From Acinetobacter pollinis (GTDB lineage: Bacteria; Pseudomonadota; Gammaproteobacteria; Pseudomonadales; Moraxellaceae), in NCBI RefSeq assembly GCF_015627175.1, contig NZ_VTDQ01000006.1:1-64000 (forward strand): 64,000 nucleotides of DNA, given 5' to 3'. A program made the position numbers and the translations under genes. Positions 56,486 through 64,000 of this stretch are shown here, in pieces. Each line of letters begins with the position of its first letter. The stretch's first letter is position 1. Under the pieces are notes generated by a model, which was given only the letters and a program-made list of their open reading frames with translations, was not told the DNA's origin and did no database searches.

Positions 56486-57388
56486 GTGAAGTGGCTACAA
56501 ATCCATATTACTGTTGATCAAGCAGATGTTGAATCAACAGAAACACTCCTACTTTCTTTAGGTGCTGTCAGTGTCACACTAGATGATGCAGAAGACCAAG
56601 CTTTGCTTGAACCTTTACCAGGTGAAACGCCTTTATGGAATAAAGTAATCGTTACAGGCATCTATCAACAAAATGATGAAGCACCTATTGACGTCAACTC
56701 ATTAGTTGCATTTGCTCAATTACAACTTCCAGCAAATACTCAGATTTCACACGATGAGCTAGAAGACCAAGTTTGGGAACGTGCTTGGATGGATTACTAT
56801 GAACCTATCCAAATTGCTGAAAACTTCTGGATTGTTCCTGAATGGTTAGAACCACCAGAAAAAAATGCAGTTAATTTAAAGCTAGACCCAGGATTAGCAT
56901 TTGGTACAGGAAACCATGCCAGTACATTCTTATGTCTACAATGGCTAGGTAAAACCGATTTAAAAGACAAAGTCGTTATTGATTATGGCTGTGGTTCAGG
57001 TATTTTAGGTGTCGCAGCTTTGCTTCTTGGTGCAAAACAAGTTTATGCAACAGATATAGATCCACAAGCGGTATTGGCAACAAAACAAAATGCAGAACTC
57101 AATGGCGTGGTCGATAAACTATTTGTAGACTTACCAGATGCATTTAACCAAACAGTTCAGCAAGAAGCGGATGTACTTATTGCCAATATACTTGCTGCAC
57201 CATTAATTGCACTTGCACCAGAATTTAGCCGCCTTATTAAACAAGGTGGCGAGTTTGCTTTAGCTGGTGTAATTGAAGAACAAGTGGAAGAAGTGAGCGA
57301 AACATATCAAGCGTTTTTTAATATTACAGAAATAGAAAAACGTGAAGAATGTTGGTGCAGAATTTCAGGATATCGTCATCACAATTAA
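56486..57388 (+). CDS. prmA: Ribosomal protein L11 methyltransferase
   Basis: PrmA trimethylates several amino groups of ribosomal protein L11. 300 residues. The N-terminal substrate-recognition domain starts [38 protein letters not shown]. The catalytic domain has [22 protein letters not shown] and the AdoMet motif [21 protein letters not shown], then [14 protein letters not shown] and [13 protein letters not shown]. The start is a GTG. The zinc-ribbon membrane protein gene begins 8 bases after its stop; the pair is probably an operon, with fis further downstream. Confidence 0.96.
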   Translation: MKWLQIHITVDQADVESTETLLLSLGAVSVTLDDAEDQALLEPLPGETPLWNKVIVTGIYQQNDEAPIDVNSLVAFAQLQLPANTQISHDELEDQVWERAWMDYYEPIQIAENFWIVPEWLEPPEKNAVNLKLDPGLAFGTGNHASTFLCLQWLGKTDLKDKVVIDYGCGSGILGVAALLLGAKQVYATDIDPQAVLATKQNAELNGVVDKLFVDLPDAFNQTVQQEADVLIANILAAPLIALAPEFSRLIKQGGEFALAGVIEEQVEEVSETYQAFFNITEIEKREECWCRISGYRHHN

Positions 57389-57396
57389 GTTTTCTC

Positions 57397-58206
57397 ATGG
57401 AACATATAAAGACCACTTGCCCAACATGTCAAACAAAGTATCTTGTTTCTATGATGCATTTGTCTGTTGCACAAGGAAAAGTGTGTTGTAGTCATTGCCG
57501 TTCCACATTTAATGCCTACCATCATATGATGCGTGGGCATCTCAATGAAAAAGAACTTTCACAGTCAAACTTTTTAAACATTGCGAAATATTCTGCTTTA
57601 GAAGTATTTCATACACGTAATGCATCTTCTAGCATTAACTTACTCACTCATCTCAATCATACACGTCACAGTGAAGTAAATATTCGGGCGACAACATCGC
57701 GTACACCACATAAAAGACGACCTAAATGGGCATCTCTATTGCTGATTGCACTCGGTAGTGTACTTATTCTCATTCTTCTTTTTAATATTCTCACACACAA
57801 TACAAAGGTTTTACATCAATTTCCATTTTGGAAATCTATCACAGCAAATAACTGCGCAAAAAAATCATGTTCATCAACCACGCAAGATATGGTTCAAATT
57901 CAAGTCTTAAAGGTTGAAGAAAGCTCGCCTTATGTCACAACAGTTACAGGATTCATTCAAAATCTGAGTCCAGATGTACAACAGTTACCACAAATTGAGC
58001 TGAACGTGCATTTAACAAAGACAAGAATTAAACCTTTCCAATTCTCTCCAGAAATGTATTTACCCTACTATTTTAGACATAAAAATGTATTGCTAAAAAA
58101 ACAAAGAGTAGATTTTAGACTTGATGTTCCCTTTTCTTACAACAATGTTCATTCTTTAGAAATTAAGCAGTCGATGAAATCTGATGCTATTACTTTATCT
58201 AAATAA
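57397..58206 (+). CDS. Zinc-ribbon (MJ0042-type) DUF3426 membrane protein
   Basis: 269 residues from the ATG at 57397, 8 bases after prmA; the open frame reaches into prmA but is not needed. The N-terminal zinc ribbon is TTCPTCQTKYLV...KVCCSHCRSTFNA (Cys8, 11, 31, 34). A basic linker (TPHKRRPK) precedes a membrane segment at about 111-132 (WASLLLIALGSVLILILLFNIL). The rest is a periplasmic beta-rich DUF3426 domain (VTTVTGFIQNLSPDVQQLPQIELNVHLTK). The family often sits with prmA and fis in gammaproteobacteria. Function unknown. Confidence 0.88.
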   Translation: MEHIKTTCPTCQTKYLVSMMHLSVAQGKVCCSHCRSTFNAYHHMMRGHLNEKELSQSNFLNIAKYSALEVFHTRNASSSINLLTHLNHTRHSEVNIRATTSRTPHKRRPKWASLLLIALGSVLILILLFNILTHNTKVLHQFPFWKSITANNCAKKSCSSTTQDMVQIQVLKVEESSPYVTTVTGFIQNLSPDVQQLPQIELNVHLTKTRIKPFQFSPEMYLPYYFRHKNVLLKKQRVDFRLDVPFSYNNVHSLEIKQSMKSDAITLSK

Positions 58207-58672
58207 TTTTTTTCATCATTCTTAAACATATCTCGCTATATAATATCAATCAAATAATATCTTTTATTTTTATACAAAAACAAAAACAATAAAAAATTAA
58301 ATTTAATTCAAAAAAACGATTAAAAAAATAAAAAAAATTGCCTCATATTTACTCACTTTTCTGTCGAGAGTGTTATTATACGCGCCACTAATGCTTGACC
58401 AAACATATATCTCGTATAATTCCCATAACTAAAGAAATTTCTAAATGTGCATTTTTTATTGCGCATTGAGTATTTTTTTTGTTTCTGAAAATTCTTGCTG
58501 TAACAAATTCTAAATATTTGTTACGCTTATTTTTCAACCAAAACGAGTAGAATATGCCAAGCTGTATTGAATTTTATAAGTACATCACCTTGTGTGATTC
58601 TTATACTTTACCCCTTTAAATATAACCACTCTCCCACCCGAAGTGGTTTAGATTAATTTCGGATTAAAACGC
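58207..58672. other. AT-rich intergenic region before fis with hairpins
   Basis: 466 bases without a gene. Contents: a -10-like TATAAT at 58415-58420 with upstream TTGACC (spacing 14, or 16 from GCTTGA). A hairpin at 58444-58467 (AATGTGCA/TGCGCATT) comes before a run of eight T, and a perfect 9-bp hairpin at 58500-58524 (GTAACAAAT/ATTTGTTAC) before another T-rich tract. There is also an ACCACT/AGTGGT hairpin in the last 50 bases before the fis start. The region therefore looks like a layered leader for fis, or holds a short RNA. Confidence 0.55.
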
Positions 58673-58942
58673 ATGAATAGCAAATCTCCTATTTTTACTG
58701 CACAATCTGATGTAGCGCTTCGCATCCATGTGGACCGCGCGGTTCGTCACTATTTTGCATCTTTGCAAGGTGAGCAACCATCTCAGGTGTATGACATGGT
58801 GCTAGCAGAAATGGAGAAACCTCTTTTGTCTGTAGTTCTCGAATACACCCGTGGCAACCAAACACGTGCAGCGGAAATTTTAGGACTAAACCGTGGTACT
58901 TTACGTAAAAAGTTAAAAGCTCACGGTTTAATGAGTGAATAA
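58673..58942 (+). CDS. fis: Nucleoid-associated regulator Fis
   Basis: Fis is a homodimeric DNA-bending protein that activates rRNA/tRNA promoters and shapes the nucleoid during fast growth. 89 residues. The N-terminal region is followed by a dimerisation helix pair and the C-terminal helix-turn-helix in YTRGNQTRAAEILGLNRGTLRKKLKAHGL, nearly the canonical Fis sequence. Here fis is not behind dusB as in enterics. It follows prmA and the zinc-ribbon gene across a 466-base leader, and is closed by a strong terminator. Confidence 0.95.
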   Translation: MNSKSPIFTAQSDVALRIHVDRAVRHYFASLQGEQPSQVYDMVLAEMEKPLLSVVLEYTRGNQTRAAEILGLNRGTLRKKLKAHGLMSE

Positions 58943-58948
58943 ATGATA

Positions 58949-58982
58949 AAATGCTCACGTCTTCGTGGGCATTTTTTTTGCC
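58949..58982 (+). terminator. Terminator of fis
   Basis: Stem AAATGCTCACG/CGTGGGCATTT (G-U included) with loop TCTT, then eight T. It sits 7 bases after the fis stop and ends 34 bases before purH. Confidence 0.88.
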
Positions 58983-59015
58983 TTTTGTTTTCTAACTTCA
59001 AAGACTAAATATATC

Positions 59016-60593
59016 ATGACAATCAAACGCGCTTTAATTTCCGTTTCCGACAAAACCGGTATTGTTGAATTTGCACAAAATCTTTCCAATTTAGGGATTG
59101 AAATTTTATCTACGGGTGGAACGTATAAACTATTAAAAGAAAACAACATCGCTGTTGTTGAGGTTTCTGAACATACAGGTTTCCCTGAAATGATGGATGG
59201 CCGTGTAAAAACACTACATCCTAAAATTCATGGTGGAATTTTAGCACGCCGTGGTATCGATGAAGATGTTATGCAAGCACACAATATTGCTGCTATCGAT
59301 TTTGTCGTTGTGAATCTCTACCCATTTGCAGCAACTGTGGCTAAGCCAAATTGCTCGCTTGAAGATGCTATAGAAAACATCGATATTGGTGGCCCAACTA
59401 TGGTACGTGCAGCAGCGAAAAACCATGCTTCTGTAGGTATTATTGTAAATGCTTCAGACTACACTGATGTCGTAAACGAACTCAAAACCTCAGGTGCTTT
59501 ATCACAAGCAACTCGCTTTGACTTAGCTGTAAAAGCATTTGAACATACAGCTCAATATGACGGTATGATTGCGTCATATCTTGGTGCACGTGTTGGTAAA
59601 AATGAGGGTGAAACAGCAGATACGTTCCCTCGTACCTTTAATACACAACTTAATAAAGCACAAGATTTACGCTATGGCGAAAACCCACATCAAGCAGCAG
59701 CATTTTATGTAGAGTCAACAGCAACTGAAGCTTCAGTATCTACATCTAAACAATTGCAAGGTAAAGCGCTTTCGTACAACAACATCGCAGATACAGATGC
59801 TGCACTAGAGTGCGTGAAATCTTTTGTTAAACCAGCATGTGTTATTGTTAAGCACGCAAACCCTTGTGGTGTGGCTGTTTCATTAGATGGTATTCAAGCA
59901 GCATACGATCTTGCTTATGCAACTGATCCAGAGTCAGCATTTGGCGGTATTATTGCATTTAACCGTGAGTTAGATGTAGACACTGCAAAAGCAATTGTTT
60001 CACGTCAATTCGTTGAAGTGATTATTGCACCAAGTATTGCAGATGGCGTATTAGATGTTACAGGTGCGAAGAAAAATGTCCGCGTACTTACATGTGGCGA
60101 ACTTCCTGCAATCGATGCGCGCGTGCAACAGTTAGACTATAAGCGTGTAAACGGTGGCTTGCTTGTTCAAGATCAAGATTTAGGCATGATTACAGCAGAT
60201 GAGCTTAAAGTTGTTACAAAGCGTGCACCGTCAGAACAAGAAATTGAAGATCTGATCTTTGCATGGAAAGTTGCAAAATACGTGAAATCAAACGCAATTG
60301 TTTATGCAAAAAATCGTCAAACGATTGGCGTAGGTGCAGGTCAAATGAGTCGCGTGAACTCGGCACGTATTGCAGCAATTAAAGCAGAGCATGCAGGTCT
60401 TGTGGTTGAAGGTGCTGTTATGGCATCAGATGCTTTCTTCCCATTCCGTGATGGTATTGATAATGCTGCTAAAGCAGGTATTAAATGCATCATTCAACCG
60501 GGTGGTTCTATGCGTGATGAAGAAGTTATTGCAGCTGCAGACGAAGCTGGTATTGCAATGGTATTTACTGGTATGCGCCACTTCCGTCATTAA
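59016..60593 (+). CDS. purH: Bifunctional AICAR transformylase / IMP cyclohydrolase
   Basis: PurH carries out the last two steps of IMP synthesis, using 10-formyl-THF. 525 residues from the ATG at 59016 ([15 protein letters not shown]); the longer frame starts inside the fis terminator. IMP cyclohydrolase domain: [48 protein letters not shown]. Transformylase domain: [15 protein letters not shown], the lysine-histidine pair in [24 protein letters not shown] and [15 protein letters not shown]. purD follows 81 bases later on the same strand. Confidence 0.97.
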   Translation: MTIKRALISVSDKTGIVEFAQNLSNLGIEILSTGGTYKLLKENNIAVVEVSEHTGFPEMMDGRVKTLHPKIHGGILARRGIDEDVMQAHNIAAIDFVVVNLYPFAATVAKPNCSLEDAIENIDIGGPTMVRAAAKNHASVGIIVNASDYTDVVNELKTSGALSQATRFDLAVKAFEHTAQYDGMIASYLGARVGKNEGETADTFPRTFNTQLNKAQDLRYGENPHQAAAFYVESTATEASVSTSKQLQGKALSYNNIADTDAALECVKSFVKPACVIVKHANPCGVAVSLDGIQAAYDLAYATDPESAFGGIIAFNRELDVDTAKAIVSRQFVEVIIAPSIADGVLDVTGAKKNVRVLTCGELPAIDARVQQLDYKRVNGGLLVQDQDLGMITADELKVVTKRAPSEQEIEDLIFAWKVAKYVKSNAIVYAKNRQTIGVGAGQMSRVNSARIAAIKAEHAGLVVEGAVMASDAFFPFRDGIDNAAKAGIKCIIQPGGSMRDEEVIAAADEAGIAMVFTGMRHFRH

Positions 60594-60621
60594 TAACAAC
60601 AATTAACACTCATACTTAAGA

Positions 60622-60656
60622 GAAACATCCTCATATTCATACATTGAGGATGTTTC
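60622..60656 (+). terminator. Hairpin between purH and purD
   Basis: A perfect 12-bp stem GAAACATCCTCA/TGAGGATGTTTC with an 11-base loop but only ATTTA after it. It is likely a partial terminator or processing/stability hairpin within a purH-purD transcript. Confidence 0.5.
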
Positions 60657-60674
60657 ATTTATGGAGATTCATCT

Positions 60675-61964
60675 ATGAATATTTTAGTTTTAGGTAGTGG
60701 CGGACGTGAGCATGCACTTGCATGGAAAATTGCTCAAGATAGCCAAGTCAGTCAAGTATTTGTAGCACCTGGCAATGCGGGTACTGCAACAGAGTCAAAA
60801 TGCAAAAATATACAACTAGATATTTTAAACAACAACGCAATTATTGATTTTGCAAAAGCAAATAATGTTGATCTCGTTGTGGTTGGTCCTGAAGCACCAC
60901 TTGTTAACGGTGTTGTCAATGCTGTACAAGATGCTGGCTTAAAAATTTGGGGACCTACTCAGTACGCAGCTCAATTGGAAGGATCAAAAGCATTTGCAAA
61001 AGATTTTCTAAAAAAACACAACATCCCAACTGCATTTTATGAAGTATTTACAGAAATTGCTCCTGCAAAAGCATATGTAGAAAAACATGGTGCGCCTATT
61101 GTAATTAAAGCAGATGGGCTTGCAGCAGGCAAAGGTGTAATTGTGGCAATGAACAATGACGAAGCTTTTGCAGCAATTGATGATATGCTTTCTAGTAACA
61201 AATTTGGCGACGCAGGTAGTCGTGTTGTTATTGAACAATTCTTAGCAGGCGAAGAAGCAAGTTTCATCTGTATGGTCGATGGTAAAAATATCTTACCAAT
61301 GGCAACATCACAAGATCACAAACGTATTTTTGAGGGTGATCAAGGGCCAAACACAGGTGGTATGGGTGCTTACTCCCCTGCTCCAGTCGTTACACCTGAA
61401 ATTTTTGAGCGTGTAATGAATGAAATTATGCGTCCAACTGTTGAAGGTATGGCAAAAGATGGTCATACATACACAGGCTTCTTATACGCAGGACTCATGA
61501 TTGATGAACAAGGGCAACCACGTGTCATCGAATTTAACTGTCGTTTTGGTGACCCTGAAACACAACCAATTATGATGCGTTTACAGTCTTCTCTTGTAGA
61601 CCTTATTCTTGCAGGTGTTGAAGGAAACTTACCAAGTGAAGCTCAGTGGGATGAGCGTAAATCAATTGGTATTGTTCTTGCTTCGGAAGGTTATCCCGAA
61701 ACAGCACGTAAAGGTGATGTTATCTCAGGTTTAGGCCAATCTCCAGAAGGAACAAAAATATTCCATGCAGGTACATCAACCACAGCAGATGGTCATGTAG
61801 TAACCGCAGGTGGCCGTGTTCTTTGTGTGACTGCATTAGGTGATACTGTTTTAGAAGCACAAGTTAATGCACTTGAAGTATGTGGTCAGGTCACATTCGA
61901 TGGTATGCAATATCGTACCGATATCGGATATCGTGCAATCGCACGTGAAAATAATATTCAGTAA
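60675..61964 (+). CDS. purD: Phosphoribosylamine-glycine ligase (GAR synthetase)
   Basis: Second step of purine synthesis: ATP-dependent joining of phosphoribosylamine and glycine. The 429-residue length is typical. MNILVLGSGGREHALAWKIAQ at the N-terminus, VVGPEAPLVNGVVNA, the ATP-grasp loop VIKADGLAAGKGVIVA, SQDHKRIFEGDQGPNTGGMGAY, and the metal/ATP site RVIEFNCRFGDPETQ. GGAG precedes the ATG. It ends with a strong hairpin and may share the purH promoter. Confidence 0.97.
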   Translation: MNILVLGSGGREHALAWKIAQDSQVSQVFVAPGNAGTATESKCKNIQLDILNNNAIIDFAKANNVDLVVVGPEAPLVNGVVNAVQDAGLKIWGPTQYAAQLEGSKAFAKDFLKKHNIPTAFYEVFTEIAPAKAYVEKHGAPIVIKADGLAAGKGVIVAMNNDEAFAAIDDMLSSNKFGDAGSRVVIEQFLAGEEASFICMVDGKNILPMATSQDHKRIFEGDQGPNTGGMGAYSPAPVVTPEIFERVMNEIMRPTVEGMAKDGHTYTGFLYAGLMIDEQGQPRVIEFNCRFGDPETQPIMMRLQSSLVDLILAGVEGNLPSEAQWDERKSIGIVLASEGYPETARKGDVISGLGQSPEGTKIFHAGTSTTADGHVVTAGGRVLCVTALGDTVLEAQVNALEVCGQVTFDGMQYRTDIGYRAIARENNIQ

Positions 61965-61976
61965 TTTGTAATAAAA

Positions 61977-62002
61977 GAATAGCTTTCACAAGAAAGCTAT
62001 TC
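61977..62002 (+). terminator. Terminator of purD
   Basis: A perfect 11-bp stem GAATAGCTTTC/GAAAGCTATTC with loop ACAA, 13 bases after the purD stop. The T tract is short. Confidence 0.65.
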
Positions 62003-62397
62003 TCGCAAACTGCCTATCTAAATGAAAAAAATTCATAAGTATTGTGAATTTTATTGTTTTGACTTATATAACAAACACTTTATACTCCGCCTTATTAAGA
62101 AATTTTTAACACACAGAAATGCTCCTCAAAAGGAATAGATTTGCTTAACTTGTACAACGCAAAGTACAATCATCTCTATATTGCATGAAGATTTCTTGGT
62201 ATGATAACGGCAACTTTATACTGATTTCGCACTATACTTGTTATTTATTGATATTCATCTAGGATGCTAGATATTCATTGTCTAATATACTCAAACTATT
62301 GAGATACAGACATGAACAAAATATTAAAGAAATAGCTTGCTTTACTCAGTCATTATTTTTGTACTTACAAACATTTTTATCAGGATTATTACCCCTC
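62003..62397. other. Long region upstream of metQ
   Basis: About 400 bases without a convincing gene. It contains a good promoter (62059-62086) and an inverted repeat TTGTAC...GTACAA (62150-62155, 62164-62169). Short frames of 9-26 codons without ribosome-binding sites are also present. If the promoter serves metQ, the mRNA leader is about 300 bases long. Confidence 0.55.
62059..62086 (+). promoter_or_regulatory. Sigma-70-type promoter upstream of metQ
   Basis: TTGACT (62059-62064), a 16-base spacer and TATACT (62081-62086), the closest match to the consensus that I noticed in the window. It lies about 310 bases before the metQ start. Confidence 0.6.
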
Positions 62398-63276
62398 ATG
62401 AAAAAATTATTGGGTGTTGTATTATTAGGTGCAGGTCTTACTCTTGCTGCAGGTTGCAGTAAAACTCCATCAGACCAAGCTGAAAATAAAACAGCAGATG
62501 GCAAAGAATTAAAAACAATTGTTCTAGGTTCAGATGGTTCAGATACAGATGTATGGCGTTATATCGCGACACTTCCTGCAACAAAAGACGCTGGTATCAA
62601 GCTTGACGTAAAAAATATGCCTGACTACGTTGCAATGAATAAAGCAACGGCTGGAGGTGAAATTGACGTAAATGCATTTCAGTCTTACAACTACCTTGTT
62701 GCTTATAATACGCAAAGTAAAGAAAAGCTTGTTCCTATTGCGACAACGTACATTGAACCAATGGGAATCTACTCAAGCAAATACAAGAAAATAGATCAAA
62801 TTCCGAATAACGCAACTATTGCTATTCCAAACGATACCTCAAATGAAGCACGTTCACTCTCTTTATTAAAAGCTGCAGGTCTTATTCAGCTTAAAGAAGG
62901 ATTCGATCCAATCCATGGCGACCTGAAAGATATTACAGCTAACCCAAAAAACTTACAGCTTAAGCCAATTCCAATGGCAACTGCTGTACGCGTAATGGGC
63001 GATGTAGATGCTATTGCTCTAGGCAATACATTGGCAATGGAAGGTGGACTAAACGTACTTAAAGATGCTTTATTTTACGAACCTGTTAACCAATCTACAA
63101 AATTAAATATTAATTTACTTGTAACTTCTGAAGCGAAAAAAGATGATCCGACCCTGCAAAAACTTGCACCGATCTATCATAGTGAAGAAGTGAAAAAATT
63201 CATTGCTGAACGCTTTGGTGGTACTAAAATTGACGTTAGTAAACCAATTAGCTATTTAACTGAAAATCAGCAGTAA
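62398..63276 (+). CDS. metQ: Methionine-binding lipoprotein of the MetNIQ ABC transporter
   Basis: Periplasmic-side solute-binding lipoprotein (NlpA/MetQ family) for D/L-methionine uptake. 292 residues from the ATG at 62398. The signal MKKLLGVVLLGAGLTLAAGC ends at the lipidated Cys20; the longer open frame has no such signal at its start. Family motifs: IVLGSDGSDTDVWRYI, the binding-site region EIDVNAFQSYNYL, ATTYIEPMGIYS, IAIPNDTSNEARSLSLL and the C-terminal VKKFIAERFGG. metN follows after 71 bases; the order metQ-metN differs from E. coli metN-metI-metQ. Confidence 0.95.
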   Translation: MKKLLGVVLLGAGLTLAAGCSKTPSDQAENKTADGKELKTIVLGSDGSDTDVWRYIATLPATKDAGIKLDVKNMPDYVAMNKATAGGEIDVNAFQSYNYLVAYNTQSKEKLVPIATTYIEPMGIYSSKYKKIDQIPNNATIAIPNDTSNEARSLSLLKAAGLIQLKEGFDPIHGDLKDITANPKNLQLKPIPMATAVRVMGDVDAIALGNTLAMEGGLNVLKDALFYEPVNQSTKLNINLLVTSEAKKDDPTLQKLAPIYHSEEVKKFIAERFGGTKIDVSKPISYLTENQQ

Positions 63277-63288
63277 TCATATTCCACT

Positions 63289-63326
63289 AAAACAGGTAAG
63301 GTATTTCTACTTTACCTGTTTTTATT
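63289..63326 (+). terminator. Terminator-like hairpin between metQ and metN
   Basis: AAAACAGGTAA (63289-63299) pairs with TTACCTGTTTT (63312-63322) and is followed by TTATTTTT. Because metN follows on the same strand, it may reduce rather than stop transcription, giving more binding protein than ATPase. Confidence 0.7.
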
Positions 63327-63347
63327 TTTAGCATAGTTTTTAACCAA

Positions 63348-64000
63348 ATGATTCAATTTAAAAACATCTCAAAGCACTATAAGCTGAAAGGACAAACTGT
63401 TCATGCGCTTAAACAAATTAATCTCGAAATTCCTGAAGGGAGTATATTCGGGATCATTGGTTATAGTGGTGCAGGAAAAAGTACATTAATCCGCTTAATT
63501 AATTTACTTGAACGTCCAAGCGAAGGTCAGATCATTATTAACCAAAAAGATTTTACCGCTTTAGATGCAAAATCATTGCGTCAAGAACGCGCTAATATTG
63601 GTATGATTTTCCAACATTTTAATTTACTGCAAACAAAAACCGTTGCAGAAAATATTGAAATGCCTATGCGTTTACTTGGCTATAGCAAAACAGAACGTGA
63701 AAAGCGTTTAAACGAACTGTTGCAGTTTATCGATCTCGAACACAAAAAAAATGCTTACCCCGATGAACTTTCAGGTGGTCAAAAACAACGTGTAGGCATT
63801 GCGCGTGCACTTGCTAATCATCCTAAAATCTTACTTTGCGATGAAGCAACATCTGCTTTAGACCCACAAACGACTCAATCTGTTCTAGATCTACTAAAAA
63901 AAATTAATAAAGAACAAAACATTACTATTGTTATGGTCACCCATGAAATGGATGTTATTGAGAAAGTTTGTGACCATATTGCAGTGATGGAGGCAGGTCA
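63348..64000 (+). CDS. metN: Methionine ABC transporter ATP-binding protein MetN (5' part)
   Basis: The reading frame from the ATG at 63348 (MIQFKNISKHYKLKGQTVHALKQ) stays open to the end of the window, so only the first 217 residues of about 340 are visible. Walker A GYSGAGKST at 38-46, Q-loop MIFQHFNLL, the ABC signature ELSGGQKQRVGIARAL, Walker B ILLCDEATSALDP and the switch histidine in VTHEMDVI are all present, and the sequence is clearly MetN type. The C-terminal methionine-sensing domain and metI would lie beyond the window. Confidence 0.95.
   Translation, partial: MIQFKNISKHYKLKGQTVHALKQINLEIPEGSIFGIIGYSGAGKSTLIRLINLLERPSEGQIIINQKDFTALDAKSLRQERANIGMIFQHFNLLQTKTVAENIEMPMRLLGYSKTEREKRLNELLQFIDLEHKKNAYPDELSGGQKQRVGIARALANHPKILLCDEATSALDPQTTQSVLDLLKKINKEQNITIVMVTHEMDVIEKVCDHIAVMEAG

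Overview
The window is a piece of a bacterial chromosome from a gammaproteobacterium of the family Moraxellaceae, almost certainly Acinetobacter. The evidence is the clearly AT-rich DNA, the protein sequences themselves (FolD, Lon, RlmH, UppP, IspF, PutA, FtsB and others read like Acinetobacter proteins) and the gene neighbourhoods. I cannot name the species. Most of the window is core genome. I see no rRNA genes, insertion sequences, integrases, prophage, CRISPR array or toxin/defence system.

Layout. 1-1307: 3' part of pckG (cut by the window edge). 1436-2752: a small lipoprotein converging on folD. 2906-7598: a tRNA-rich stretch with tRNA-Cys and three identical tRNA-Leu(UAA) genes. Between the Leu copies lie uppP and a Fur-box-controlled TonB-dependent receptor with a small exported partner. 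7737-16134: lipoprotein, fau, lon, an RcnB-like protein, rlmH, two convergent extradiol-dioxygenase paralogues, and a tRNA-hydroxylation pair (trhP, yfhL). 16263-25518: mostly minus strand, with ahpF behind an OxyR-like site, a nitroreductase, ftsY, small membrane proteins, rnd-ycgL and an associated membrane gene, recR-ybaB, and metZ. 25750-33731: a beta-hydroxyacid dehydrogenase, a YARHG protein, a HIT protein, an alkaline phosphatase lipoprotein, a second TonB receptor, a dicarboxylate symporter and a YidB-like protein. 33920-42769: a divergent DUF6231-like/DUF2797 pair, lpxB, a third TonB receptor with a near-perfect Fur box, a TSUP exporter, DAHP synthase, a DUF442-type phosphatase, ispF and an exported protein of unknown function. 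42766-47705: the classical pyrG-kdsA-eno-ftsB-ispD operon on the minus strand. 47931-50757: lipoprotein, aspA and an Lrp-type regulator. 50872-54624: putA, divergent from that regulator. 54736-64000: trmA, a small Cys-bearing protein, prmA, a zinc-ribbon membrane protein, fis, purH, purD, and metQ-metN (cut by the window end).

Functional themes. Iron: three TonB receptors, each with a Fur-like operator. Envelope: uppP, lpxB, kdsA, ftsB and several lipoproteins. Isoprenoids: ispD and ispF. One-carbon and purine metabolism: folD, fau, purH, purD. Methionine: metZ and metQ/metN. Translation and RNA modification: rlmH, trmA, trhP, prmA, tRNAs. Proline and aspartate catabolism: putA with its regulator, and aspA.

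I did not find a convincing new multi-gene system. The points most worth a second look are the three independent tRNA-Leu(UAA) units with an unusual inverted repeat at the tRNA 3' end, the receptor plus exported-protein module between two of them, the DUF6231/DUF2797 pair, the hairpin-rich leader before fis, the long leader before metQ, and the OxyR-like site before ahpF. Gene starts were moved from the longest open frame where a ribosome-binding site or family alignment clearly favours another codon; each such case is noted.
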